From positions 62,001-126,000 of the forward strand of contig CBDHDM010000136.1 in the NCBI GenBank assembly GCA_965261315.1: a DNA stretch of 64,000 bases, in the 5' to 3' direction. The stretch comes from Endozoicomonas sp965261315 (GTDB lineage Bacteria > Pseudomonadota > Gammaproteobacteria > Pseudomonadales > Endozoicomonadaceae). The translations under genes were made by a program, and so were the position numbers. A model generated the notes under the pieces. The model was not told the origin of the DNA and searched no databases. It worked only from the letters and a program-made list of their open reading frames with translations. Position 1 is the first letter of the stretch. Each line of letters starts with the position of its first letter. This document shows, piece by piece, positions 44,398-53,107 of this stretch.

Positions 44398-45066
44398 ATG
44401 GGTGTTCGACTGCCCCATTTAGTGATAATTTCCCGTCTGGCAGCGCTCTCTGCAGCCTCCCTGCTGGCATTTACTGTACTGTGTAACTATCTGGTCGCAA
44501 GCACAACCAATGAATCTCTTTATTCAAATATCAGCAGTCTTCCCTACAACCAGGTAGGGGTTTTGCTGGGTACCAGCAAGTACTCCCGTGTTGGTGGTTT
44601 TAATGACCATTACCGGCTCCGGCTGGACGCAGCCCACCGCCTCTTTAAAGCGGGTAAAATTGACTACATTCTTATCAGTGGTGATAACAGCACACGCTTT
44701 TACGATGAGCCAAGTACCATCAGACGAGACCTTCTCAAAAGAGGGGTTCCTTCAGATCGGATATACCGGGACTATGCGGGCTTCAGAACACTGGACTCGG
44801 TTCTGAGAGCACATCATGTCTTTGATTTAGACAGTTTCACCATTATTTCACAGGCCCCACACAATAAGCGGGCACTCTACATCGCCCTGAATCATGACAT
44901 CGATGCCATCGCCTTTAACGCTGGAGAAGGTTACAACTCGGACATCAGCAATAAAACCAGAGAGTTTCTTGCCAGAGTGCTGGCAGTGCTGGAAGTTCAT
45001 TTCCTGAACACAGGCCCGAAATTCCTCGGCCCTACGATTGAAATTGGCATTACCCCACCAACCTGA
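44398..45066 (+). CDS. SanA/YdcF-family (DUF218) envelope protein
   Basis: A 222-residue protein with one N-terminal transmembrane segment (about residues 8-30) and a periplasmic DUF218 domain. The family pattern is clear: VGVLLGTSKYSRVGGFNDHY, DYILISGDNSTRFYDEP, a Pro-rich RRDLLKRGVPSDRIYRDYAG, and FTIISQAPHNKRALYIA. This is the SanA arrangement, where E. coli SanA affects vancomycin resistance and envelope permeability. Ribosome binding site GAAGG is six bases before the ATG at 44398. Convergent with the polysaccharide export operon. Confidence 0.88.
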   Translation: MGVRLPHLVIISRLAALSAASLLAFTVLCNYLVASTTNESLYSNISSLPYNQVGVLLGTSKYSRVGGFNDHYRLRLDAAHRLFKAGKIDYILISGDNSTRFYDEPSTIRRDLLKRGVPSDRIYRDYAGFRTLDSVLRAHHVFDLDSFTIISQAPHNKRALYIALNHDIDAIAFNAGEGYNSDISNKTREFLARVLAVLEVHFLNTGPKFLGPTIEIGITPPT

Positions 45067-45144
45067 TCATACTTAAAGCATCAATTATCAGACAGTGATT
45101 CTCATGGACAGAGAAATAAATACCAGTGATGCAGAAGGTATCAC

Positions 45145-45852
45145 TTATAGGTCGATATTAAAGAATGAAGACCTCTTGATATGGCGTCTGATTTTACTCA
45201 TAACATTGGGAAACCAGTTATCTAACCGGTGTGTTTCTCTGCAGATTTCATCAGCAAGACGAGGGTTACGGTAGTCATTAAAAACCACTCCGATCAGCGA
45301 AACATCATTATGATTTAATCGATCCAAAGCGGCCTTAAACTGCGTCTGCCGAGTAATCCCGGCCATAACCATTAAAATAGTTCCATCCACCATCGCACAA
45401 ATGGATTCAGCAGGAATATTATTACGGTTTCGAGCATTCACCGGAGAGGTATCAAAAATAACAGCATCGTAATTTTCCATCCAGTGCTGCATGAGCTTAC
45501 TCATATTGGCGATATTACGAAACCTTAATACATCAGTATCACAAGGAGCTGGCAGTATATCCAGGTTCACATCATCAGTACGCATGATACAGCCATCAGC
45601 CGACTTGGGGTTAGGTAGCCAGTCCGTGTGAATATGGCCCGAGATATCACCTAGCTCAGGGTGCAGCATATTGACTTCTACTAATAGAGTCCGCTTCCCA
45701 TCCACTTCACTTCTCAGACTCAATGCGTAGGCCAGCGTACTGCAGCCTTCCTCTGAATTAGCGGAAGTAATAGCAACAGACCGCATACCCTTGCCAATAC
45801 TGTTGCTATAGATCTCTTCTATTTCCAGATAGTTAATGGGAAGCTTAATCAT
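45145..45852 (-). CDS. CpsD/CapB-like P-loop protein with degenerate Walker A (SypD-like)
   Basis: A 235-residue homologue of the cytoplasmic ATPase half of bacterial tyrosine kinases (Wzc C-terminal, CpsD). MRSVAITSANSEEGCSTLAY shows the P-loop, but the Walker A lysine of the usual GEGKST is Cys (EEGCST), so ATP hydrolysis or autophosphorylation is doubtful. Walker A' is TLLVEVNMLHPELG, where the usual Asp is Glu, and Walker B is DAVIFDTSPVNAR. The C-terminal end lacks a Tyr cluster. Its start overlaps the SLBB gene stop by four bases (ATGA). In the V. fischeri syp locus sypD is at the same position. It probably regulates export or chain length through the membrane partners. Confidence 0.75.
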   Translation of the reverse strand: MIKLPINYLEIEEIYSNSIGKGMRSVAITSANSEEGCSTLAYALSLRSEVDGKRTLLVEVNMLHPELGDISGHIHTDWLPNPKSADGCIMRTDDVNLDILPAPCDTDVLRFRNIANMSKLMQHWMENYDAVIFDTSPVNARNRNNIPAESICAMVDGTILMVMAGITRQTQFKAALDRLNHNDVSLIGVVFNDYRNPRLADEICRETHRLDNWFPNVMSKIRRHIKRSSFFNIDL

Positions 45853-48665
45853 GGTCTAAGCCACCCTAAACTCGTCAGCATCAAAAGTACATTCAGAATA
45901 CCGCTAGTATCAGCAACCAGGTCATTAAAATTATTCCAGTTAGATTGCGATAGTTCTGGAATAAAAACCGTATCCCCCGCCCTTAATACCGGTAGCCGGG
46001 AAGCATCTGGATCCTTCATAAAATCCACAAGATCAAATGTTGATGCTCTGCTTTCACAACACGAACTATTTACGATCAGTATTTTTTCAATATAAGCCGT
46101 TTCTTTTGGCCCCCCAGCTTCAGCTATTAGATCAAGAATTGTCATATTATTCGTAAATTCATAACGACCCGACTTAAACACCGACCCCATAATCCTGACC
46201 GTATCTTCAGGGTACTTTTCAACCCACTTCCGTTTTCTCGATGAAAAGAAAATAGTATCTCCCGTTTTCACTGAAGGGAGCAGGCTATCATCACCTGTTT
46301 CAAAATATTGAAGCAGATTCAACTTGCTAACCTTGGGAGCCCCCTCATTGCGATGAATCACCCGAATCTGACTTAAGTCAGCTTCTTCTGAAGGGCCATT
46401 TGCGGCGGTAATAATGTCTAGAAAGCCCATTTCTTCATTAAACGCATATCTACCAGGTGCTTTAACCGCCCCCATAATATAAATAGCATTTTCCTTAGGC
46501 AGCTTAATCCAGCTTGAGGTATTGGAGGTTGGATTATCAGGTAGCTCAGGAATAACAACTGTCGTGCCTCCCGATAATTCAGGCATATCAGACCACTGCC
46601 CACCGACTTCAATAAACTCCTGAAGATTAAACTCAATATTAATGCGCTGGTTATCTGGCCCAGGTTTAATAATTTTAACACGCGCCAGATCTGCTTTAGC
46701 AGTGGGGCCACCAGCATTACTGATATAGTCCATAAAATCGACAGATGGAGCCCATTCATAACGCCCTGGTTTTTTAATGGCTCCCAGAATTTTAAGCGCA
46801 TTCGAGGTCTCTAGCTTCAACCAGGACTTGTCATCTTCAGGCCCTTTTTCAGGAAAGAATACCGCATCACCTGGTTCCATAGGTGGCAAATCAGTGGACC
46901 TCCCTTCAGTGAAATCCTGGAGATTAAATGGCATCACTGTACCATTTTTTCGTAAAATCCTGATCGACCTTATATCTGCATAGCGATTAGGACCACCTGC
47001 ATTTGCCAAAACATCCAAGAATGTCACGTTTTCAGCAGTCTCATAAGCTCCTGGTTTTTGCACTTGTCCCATCACATAGACAGTACGACCACCACCCGAT
47101 ATGGAATCAACCTGCTTAGGCACATAAACGGTCGCCCCCTCTTGTAAAAGTGGCAAATCATCTTCTTTACCGCTGTCCAGGTAAGCTTTCAGGTTAAACA
47201 ATTGAGGTTCACTGCCTGACAGTACCCGCACCTGTTCAACATTGGCATAACGGCTAACCCCACCTCCTTTCAAAATGGCGTCAACAACGTTAACACCTTC
47301 CAGATAAGGGAAACTCACGGGCCTGAGAACCTCACCAAAAACTTTGATCACCGTTCTATCGGATACTGAGTCAACTGCTTTGTCATCAACAACCCGAGGC
47401 TCACCATGAACACTGCTCAAACCGGGAGAGGTCGGAACAAAGATTTCATCCAGGGACTTTATTTCGGGCAGAACATTCGGGTCACCTGTATCCAGATAGC
47501 GCTTAAAGTTGAATACATTCTTTTTCCCATCTCTTCTTAACTGAAGCTTGTCAAGCTGAGCTCCATCAACAAAACCACCAGCTTCAGTAATCGCCATCTG
47601 GATATTTCCCGTACTGGGAAGCTCAACTTCTCCAGGGTTATTTACAAAACCCAGCACTGTGACTAACAACCGTTTTTCTTTCAGCTGTATTGTCAGATTA
47701 TCCAAGCCTAAAAATGCATCGGATAGCGCGGTATAGATTACTTTTTCTACTTCTCTCAACGTCAGGCCTGCAGTTTTCAGCTGCCCAATTTCAGGTAAAT
47801 GGATAGTTCCATCTCTCCCTATCAGGAAATTTTTATTAAACCCCTCCTCTCCGGGTAGACCAACAACCAGAATATCACCAGACTGCAGTTGATAATGCTC
47901 AGGATCTCTCACTCGAGCAGAAGATATAATCGCACTGTTTTCTGATTTATGTTTTACATCATTCGAAAGATTTTTTACTTCTTTACCAGTCTGGCTTTCA
48001 ATAACTGTTTTTTCCGAAATGACCTCTACAGGATCCTCAATAGGCTTAGGCGTTGTAGCCTCATTAATTGTGTCCTTAGCACTACGCCTATCCTTACTTT
48101 CCTTCTCTGGTTTTTCCACATGTCGTTTATCCAGAGATATCAGAACAGCATCACCAGGCTTAAGCCCCCATTCGGATAAACTATTGGAACTGACTTTTAT
48201 CTGCTGACCATCCCTAATAACGGTATAGTTAGCATTAAACGCCATGTCATCATAAATTGGGTGATAAAAATTCAGCTTATTCAGATGGGAACCTACAGGT
48301 ATACGATATTTACCAGGACTCTGGATATCGCCAAGAACAGCAATATTAATCAAACTTTCAACATCAAAATACTCTACGAATTTAACATCATAGGATTTTG
48401 AAAGCTCTTTGAGTAGTTTCGAGGCGGCCTGTTCACTATCATGATTGCTTAGACTGATGACAGCTCCACCAGGAAGATTAACTTCCACATTCTCGTTGAC
48501 CAGCAAAGCAGGCAATGATTTATCTCTACCACTTAACTCAATATAAAACACACCATTTTCTTCTATAGTTGAATTGGCAGAAAGCCCAGTAGATAAAGCT
48601 AACAATAAAAAAAACACATAGCCATGAATGGTGCTCTTGCAATACTCTCTATTAAAATACTTCAT
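45849..48665 (-). CDS. Giant polysaccharide export protein with Poly_export and about seven SLBB units (SypC-like)
   Basis: A 938-residue protein with a signal peptide (about residues 1-32). N-terminal SLBB-like unit (INIAVLGDIQSPGKYRIP), a low-complexity linker (Lys/Glu-rich, about residues 180-255), then the Poly_export domain (YQLQSGDILVVGLPGEEGF). Six more SLBB units follow, each with a 'v.G.v..PG.y......(f)ld.i..aGGp...AD' pattern, for example VYVMGQVQKPGAYETAENVT and YIMGAVKAPGRYAFNEEMGF. The C-terminal hydrophobic stretch ILNVLLMLTSLGWLRP may form the outer-membrane helix. Wza has about 380 residues, so this is over twice as large. Start at the ATG at 48665, overlapping the upstream stop (TGATG). 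Confidence 0.85.
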   Translation of the reverse strand: MKYFNREYCKSTIHGYVFFLLLALSTGLSANSTIEENGVFYIELSGRDKSLPALLVNENVEVNLPGGAVISLSNHDSEQAASKLLKELSKSYDVKFVEYFDVESLINIAVLGDIQSPGKYRIPVGSHLNKLNFYHPIYDDMAFNANYTVIRDGQQIKVSSNSLSEWGLKPGDAVLISLDKRHVEKPEKESKDRRSAKDTINEATTPKPIEDPVEVISEKTVIESQTGKEVKNLSNDVKHKSENSAIISSARVRDPEHYQLQSGDILVVGLPGEEGFNKNFLIGRDGTIHLPEIGQLKTAGLTLREVEKVIYTALSDAFLGLDNLTIQLKEKRLLVTVLGFVNNPGEVELPSTGNIQMAITEAGGFVDGAQLDKLQLRRDGKKNVFNFKRYLDTGDPNVLPEIKSLDEIFVPTSPGLSSVHGEPRVVDDKAVDSVSDRTVIKVFGEVLRPVSFPYLEGVNVVDAILKGGGVSRYANVEQVRVLSGSEPQLFNLKAYLDSGKEDDLPLLQEGATVYVPKQVDSISGGGRTVYVMGQVQKPGAYETAENVTFLDVLANAGGPNRYADIRSIRILRKNGTVMPFNLQDFTEGRSTDLPPMEPGDAVFFPEKGPEDDKSWLKLETSNALKILGAIKKPGRYEWAPSVDFMDYISNAGGPTAKADLARVKIIKPGPDNQRINIEFNLQEFIEVGGQWSDMPELSGGTTVVIPELPDNPTSNTSSWIKLPKENAIYIMGAVKAPGRYAFNEEMGFLDIITAANGPSEEADLSQIRVIHRNEGAPKVSKLNLLQYFETGDDSLLPSVKTGDTIFFSSRKRKWVEKYPEDTVRIMGSVFKSGRYEFTNNMTILDLIAEAGGPKETAYIEKILIVNSSCCESRASTFDLVDFMKDPDASRLPVLRAGDTVFIPELSQSNWNNFNDLVADTSGILNVLLMLTSLGWLRP

Positions 48666-49234
48666 CACTTGCTCCGCATAAACATGCGCAAGTTCATAGG
48701 CCTTGGCCAATCACTGAGGCCTAACACTGAATCTTCCGATTTCAACAGATTTTCAGATTTTTGAATAAGACCAGCGGCATACTGTAAAGTGCATCCGCCA
48801 TCTTCGGCTTCCTTTTCCATCAGATTCCTGACCTTCTCCAACGATGAGAAAGACTCAGTTAATGTATTGCTGGCATCACCCAGAAGATCACCATCTATTT
48901 CATACTCTATTAGTTGATGCTGGTTTTGAATAATTTTCATTTGGCCTGGAAAACAATACTCACCACCTGCACTTTTCAGTTCAAGGTATCGATGCCTGCT
49001 TAACTCAAAGAGGTTTATTACATAAGATTGATCAATGTCTCTTATTTGACGACTCTCATCAATAGAAAGGCTATAGTCACGATCGCTATGAAGAGGCCAA
49101 AGCACCACACAGGAAGAGATCAGAGGAAAAAAAAAGCAAATAGAAAGTTGTCCAATATATTTAATATTGGACAAAATAGAAAGAATAAAAGTCTTATTTC
49201 TACTTTTTCGCCAGATACTCGTCAACACTTTCAT
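48665..49234 (-). CDS. Putative lipoprotein of the polysaccharide export operon
   Basis: A 189-residue protein with a hydrophobic N-terminal region and a possible lipobox (FFPLISSCVV, Cys near residue 42). The mature part is helical, with Cys residues near positions 94 and 148 (GGEYCFPG, EDGGCTLQY) that might form a disulfide. No family recognised. It starts inside the STAS gene (35-bp overlap) and its stop overlaps the start of the SLBB gene, so it is tightly coupled. sypB of V. fischeri is at the same place but is OmpA-like; this protein shows no OmpA signature. Confidence 0.6.
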   Translation of the reverse strand: MKVLTSIWRKSRNKTFILSILSNIKYIGQLSICFFFPLISSCVVLWPLHSDRDYSLSIDESRQIRDIDQSYVINLFELSRHRYLELKSAGGEYCFPGQMKIIQNQHQLIEYEIDGDLLGDASNTLTESFSSLEKVRNLMEKEAEDGGCTLQYAAGLIQKSENLLKSEDSVLGLSDWPRPMNLRMFMRSK

Positions 49235-49532
49235 ATTGCTTAATCGTCTGGTTAATCCTGAGCATAGTCAATAACTCGTCAGGCTTTCCATTAACGCCAA
49301 GCAATCCAAGATTTCTACTTTCTATCTTCAGTCGCTTATAAAGAAAAACCAAGGCACCAATACCCGAAGAATCAAGTTCATTAACTGAACTCATATCAAC
49401 AAGTACATCACCGGCACAATCTTTTATCAAATGATCAAAGTGATTTCTAACTTCATTGACAGTATCTGCATCAAATTTACTATGCAATTCAATAATATCA
49501 CAGCTACTTGCCTGATAAGTCGCGTAATCCAT
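49200..49532 (-). CDS. STAS-domain protein, anti-sigma-factor-antagonist-like (SypA-like)
   Basis: A 110-residue single STAS domain, as in SpoIIAA/RsbV. The core reads DVLVDMSSVNELDSSGIGAL, in which the Ser of DSSG is the usual phosphorylation site, followed by FLYKRLKIESRNLGLLGV. It is the first gene of the leftward operon, with an AGGAG ribosome binding site. In V. fischeri the STAS protein SypA is phosphorylated by SypE and controls biofilm formation; a cognate SypE kinase/phosphatase is not seen in this window. Role inferred from family and context. Confidence 0.85.
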   Translation of the reverse strand: MDYATYQASSCDIIELHSKFDADTVNEVRNHFDHLIKDCAGDVLVDMSSVNELDSSGIGALVFLYKRLKIESRNLGLLGVNGKPDELLTMLRINQTIKQYESVDEYLAKK

Positions 49533-49898
49533 TACCCTTTACTCCTGAAACCTGCTCTTTTTATTTATTAAATTCAGTTAAGCAGTTATTTAAAGCGAGT
49601 ACACATAATTAGATTAGACAATAGAGTCAGCTGGCAAATAGTTTTTAAAATTAATATCACTATCACCTTATAAAACAAGTAACAAGAATAATTAGTCAAT
49701 AACAAAACTATATTTTAGGAATTTAAAAAATAAAAATAATTCCTTTTTCGTATAAAACATAAGTTCTATCACCCCCTATATTTAATTCATAAAGCTTATT
49801 AAAAAACATTTAAAAATCACCAAACATGCTTATAACATTCAGAAATAGAGCTGTATCCTAATGACTCTGAATGAATGGCGACAATTTGAAGTCATTAT
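49533..49898. other. Divergent promoter region of the polysaccharide locus
   Basis: A 366-bp, strongly AT-rich gap between the two divergent operons, the STAS/export operon leftward and the GGDEF-EAL/biosynthesis operon rightward. I looked for a sigma-54 promoter (TGGCAC-N5-TTGCA), as used in the V. fischeri syp locus, and found none convincing. No clear palindrome. AT richness could allow H-NS-type silencing, which is speculation. Confidence 0.5.
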
Positions 49899-52007
49899 AT
49901 GGATACAAAGAAAGGCATTCATTCCGACGAACAGCTGTCAATCAAGCTGCTTAAAGCCGTACTACTTGGCGCCTGCATTTTGGGTGTTTTATTGAGTCTG
50001 GTGCAAGTTTTTCTGGATGCTCATCAGTCAAGTCAGGCTATTGATCGAAAAGCAAGAGAAATGCTGGCTATGATCAATGAACCTGCCAGTAGAGCTGCCT
50101 ATCGTCTGGATACCGGTATGGGACAGGAAGTACTGAATGGGCTGCTGGAAATGAAATCCGTCCAGGTTGCAGCAATCCGGCTTGACGGCACACCTGAGCT
50201 GGCGATGGTAGAAAGACCCATTTTTGCCTCCCGGTACAGACTCATTTCAGACTATATCTTTAACCCCATTCGAATCTACCGACAGCCATTGTATGGACAT
50301 GAACCAGAGAAAGAGTACTTTGGCGAACTGATTCTCTCAATCGATACGGCCTACGAAGGTAAAGCATTAATTCAACGATCTGTCGTTGTTGTCTTTTCCG
50401 GGGTAATCAGAGCCATAGCCATGGCACTGCTACTGTATCTCATCTACTCAACGTTACTGACCAAACCCCTCAACCGTTTAATTCGCCACCTGTCCAGCAT
50501 TGACCCGGAAGAACCAGGGCAGCAGCAATTACCTATACCTAAAGGCAATGAAAATAATGAACTAGGGCTTTGGGTAAGGACAGCCAACAAACTGTTAACC
50601 TCCATTGATTTCCACTACAGCCTTCGTCAAAAGGCAGAAGCACAAATCATGCGGCTTTCTCAATACGATTATCTGACCAGATTGCCAAACCGACGTACAT
50701 TACAAAACCAGACCAACAAGCTCATTGAGAAAGCTTCTTCAAAAGGAGAGAGTATTGCGCTTCTATGCCTTGGGCTGGACGACTTTAAGTCGTTAAACGC
50801 TCAGGTAAACTTCAATGCTGCGGAACATGTTCTGGTTAAGCTCTCTGACCGTCTTAGAAATCATATTGGCAACAAAGCGTATATTGGCCGACTCGGCGAG
50901 GATCAGTTTGCCATTATTCAGTCACAAATCGAGCAACCTTATGAAGCCGCCGAACTGGCTCAGGCCCTGATCAAACAACTGGACCGGCCCTTTGAAATTA
51001 ATAATGAGCAACTCACCATCAGTGCCACTGTCGGTATCACGCTGTTCCCGGATGATGGGGAAGATGTAGACACGCTACTGCAACAGGCTGAATTTGCCAT
51101 GATTATGGCAAAAGCAAGAAGCCGCAATCGCTATCAGTTCTACATTGCCACCATTGATACAGAAATCCGTCAACGTAAACGCCTGGAAATGGACCTCCAT
51201 AAGGCACTTGAGCATCACGAGCTCAGCCTCGCCTTTCAACCGCAGTTTAACTACCAGAAAGGCAAACTGGTTGGCATTGAAGCTCTGCTTCGCTGGAAAC
51301 ATCCGGAAAAAGGTCTGATCTCCCCTGATATGTTTATCCCCATGGCGGAGCACAGTCTTGATATTATCCCCATTGGCGACTGGGTTCTTGAAAATGCATT
51401 TCAGCAGTTGCATCACTGGCACCTTGCCGGATATGAAGGCCTCCGTATGGCGGTCAATCTTTCAGCGGTTCAGCTTCAGGATCATAATATTGTCGATCGC
51501 ATTGCCTACCTGCTGGATAAATATCAAATTCCTCCGGAAACGATGGAACTGGAAGTTACTGAAACATCCATCATTGAAGATCTTGAAACATCAAAAATCC
51601 AGCTTCGGAAGATTAAAGATATTGGCGTAGGCCTGGCTCTGGATGATTTTGGAACGGGTTATTCCTCCTTGAGTTACCTGAAACAATTCCCGTTCGATAA
51701 AATCAAAATTGATAAATCCTTTATTGAGGGCCTTCCTGAGAATAAAGAGAACTGTGTCATCGTTGAAGCTATTGTTCAAATTGGCAAAAGCTTTGGCCTG
51801 AAAGTACTGGCTGAAGGTATAGAAACGGCTGAACAGGAAAACTACCTGATCGAAAAGGGTTGCCAGGAAGGACAGGGCTATTACTACGGAAAGCCTTTAC
51901 CGGCACAGGACTTTATCAACCATCTCAGCGACCACAACGCTCTATCAGCAGAGCCCAGAACAAACCTTGTCAATATGGATGGTGACCAGGGAGCTAATAA
52001 TGACTGA
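49899..52007 (+). CDS. GGDEF-EAL protein, probable c-di-GMP phosphodiesterase
   Basis: A 702-residue membrane protein. N-terminal helix (about 17-40), a periplasmic sensor region to about 160, a second helix (about 163-188), and a HAMP-like linker. The GGDEF domain spans about residues 255-415 (YDYLTRLPNRRTLQNQTNKL), but the active site reads LGEDQF instead of GGDEF, so cyclase activity is unlikely. The EAL domain spans about 430-680 with intact motifs: GIEALLRWKHP, NLSAVQLQD, LDDFGTGYSSLSYLK and the Glu of VLAEGIETAEQ. It is thus probably a phosphodiesterase. It heads the biosynthetic operon: the next glycosyltransferase starts inside its last codons (8-bp overlap). Likely controls polysaccharide output through c-di-GMP. 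Confidence 0.88.
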   Translation: MDTKKGIHSDEQLSIKLLKAVLLGACILGVLLSLVQVFLDAHQSSQAIDRKAREMLAMINEPASRAAYRLDTGMGQEVLNGLLEMKSVQVAAIRLDGTPELAMVERPIFASRYRLISDYIFNPIRIYRQPLYGHEPEKEYFGELILSIDTAYEGKALIQRSVVVVFSGVIRAIAMALLLYLIYSTLLTKPLNRLIRHLSSIDPEEPGQQQLPIPKGNENNELGLWVRTANKLLTSIDFHYSLRQKAEAQIMRLSQYDYLTRLPNRRTLQNQTNKLIEKASSKGESIALLCLGLDDFKSLNAQVNFNAAEHVLVKLSDRLRNHIGNKAYIGRLGEDQFAIIQSQIEQPYEAAELAQALIKQLDRPFEINNEQLTISATVGITLFPDDGEDVDTLLQQAEFAMIMAKARSRNRYQFYIATIDTEIRQRKRLEMDLHKALEHHELSLAFQPQFNYQKGKLVGIEALLRWKHPEKGLISPDMFIPMAEHSLDIIPIGDWVLENAFQQLHHWHLAGYEGLRMAVNLSAVQLQDHNIVDRIAYLLDKYQIPPETMELEVTETSIIEDLETSKIQLRKIKDIGVGLALDDFGTGYSSLSYLKQFPFDKIKIDKSFIEGLPENKENCVIVEAIVQIGKSFGLKVLAEGIETAEQENYLIEKGCQEGQGYYYGKPLPAQDFINHLSDHNALSAEPRTNLVNMDGDQGANND

Positions 52008-53070
52008 ACATCCCATCGTTATATTGCTCGACTCCCGTCAGGCCGGCGGCATTGAGACGCATGTTTACCAGCTTGGAAAAGCACTGAAAAATTGTGGCTG
52101 GCCAGTAGAAATCTGGTTCTACCAGAAATACTCGAATGCCCACCCTCTTGAAGAGGACCTAAGAGATATAAACCTTCATTTTCGCTACCACAATGGAAAA
52201 CTCGCTCACCTAGTCTCTGAACTCAAATCCGTTCAACCATTATTACTCCACACCCATGGTTATAAAGCCGGAATTTTTGGGCGACTGGCTGCAACTTTTA
52301 CAAAGACCCCCATCGTTTCAACCTTTCACAATGGCGACCCGGGTGAAGGTATTGTCCGGCTATATACTCTGCTTGATCAGTTAACCAGTATCATGTCTGA
52401 AAATATTGCCGTCAGTGATGAAATTGCCAGGAGGTATATCCACTCTCCTTATAGAATCAATAATTTTGTAGAGGTCCCCGAGCATCAGCCATCGTCAGGA
52501 AAAGCCATCGCATTTGTTGGCCGGTTGAGTTATGAGAAAGGCCCTGACCTATTTCTACAACTGGCTAAACACCAACCACTGCTCCCCTTCAGGCTTTACG
52601 GCAGCGGCCCCATGAAAGAAAGCCTCCAGAAGCAACCCGTCAGCAATGTCATGTTTATGGGTCAGGTTCAGTCGATGGCGCCACATTGGCGGGAAATAGG
52701 CCTGTTATGCATTACTTCACGCTTTGAAGGCTTACCCATGGTGGCACTTGAAGCAATGGCTCATGGTGTTCCGGTGCTGAGCTTTCCATTGGGGGGTATA
52801 CCTGATCTTATTGTTCAGGGGTTTAATGGCTGGACCAGCCCGATTGGTGATCTGAATGGAATGAGCAATCTATTACAATTCTGGTTCTCACTACCAGAAA
52901 CCGTTAAATGGCAACTGAGGGAGTCCTGTATAAAAACAATCGTCAACAATTACTCCAACCAGGCCATTTTGCCAAAGATTATTAAAGTCTACCAAAAGGC
53001 GGTTCAGTCAAAAGGGCGTACCTGGCCAGAAGCTGACCATAAAACACCAATGATCCGATCAGGTGCATAG
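52000..53070 (+). CDS. Family 4 glycosyltransferase (SypJ-like)
   Basis: A 356-residue GT-B glycosyltransferase. N-terminal PIVILLDSRQAGGIETHVYQ resembles the acceptor-side start of GT4 enzymes. The donor domain contains AIAFVGRLSYEKGPDLFLQL and the catalytic EX7E-type motif near RFEGLPMVALEAMAHGVPV, with the two Glu residues in E-G-L-P-M-V-A-L-E. Start at ATG 52000, with GGGAG six bases before and an 8-bp overlap with the GGDEF-EAL gene, so translational coupling is likely. Sugar specificity unknown. Acts at the cytoplasmic face of the inner membrane. Confidence 0.88.
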   Translation: MTEHPIVILLDSRQAGGIETHVYQLGKALKNCGWPVEIWFYQKYSNAHPLEEDLRDINLHFRYHNGKLAHLVSELKSVQPLLLHTHGYKAGIFGRLAATFTKTPIVSTFHNGDPGEGIVRLYTLLDQLTSIMSENIAVSDEIARRYIHSPYRINNFVEVPEHQPSSGKAIAFVGRLSYEKGPDLFLQLAKHQPLLPFRLYGSGPMKESLQKQPVSNVMFMGQVQSMAPHWREIGLLCITSRFEGLPMVALEAMAHGVPVLSFPLGGIPDLIVQGFNGWTSPIGDLNGMSNLLQFWFSLPETVKWQLRESCIKTIVNNYSNQAILPKIIKVYQKAVQSKGRTWPEADHKTPMIRSGA

Positions 53071-53107
53071 AAATAGAATCGCAGTAAAACAAGCTGGGTG
53101 AATCAAG

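Noticed and set aside
49533..49898. Search for a sigma-54 promoter upstream of the STAS operon
   Set aside because: No TGGCAC-N5-TTGCA match; one TGGCAA occurrence lacks the GC element at the right spacing.
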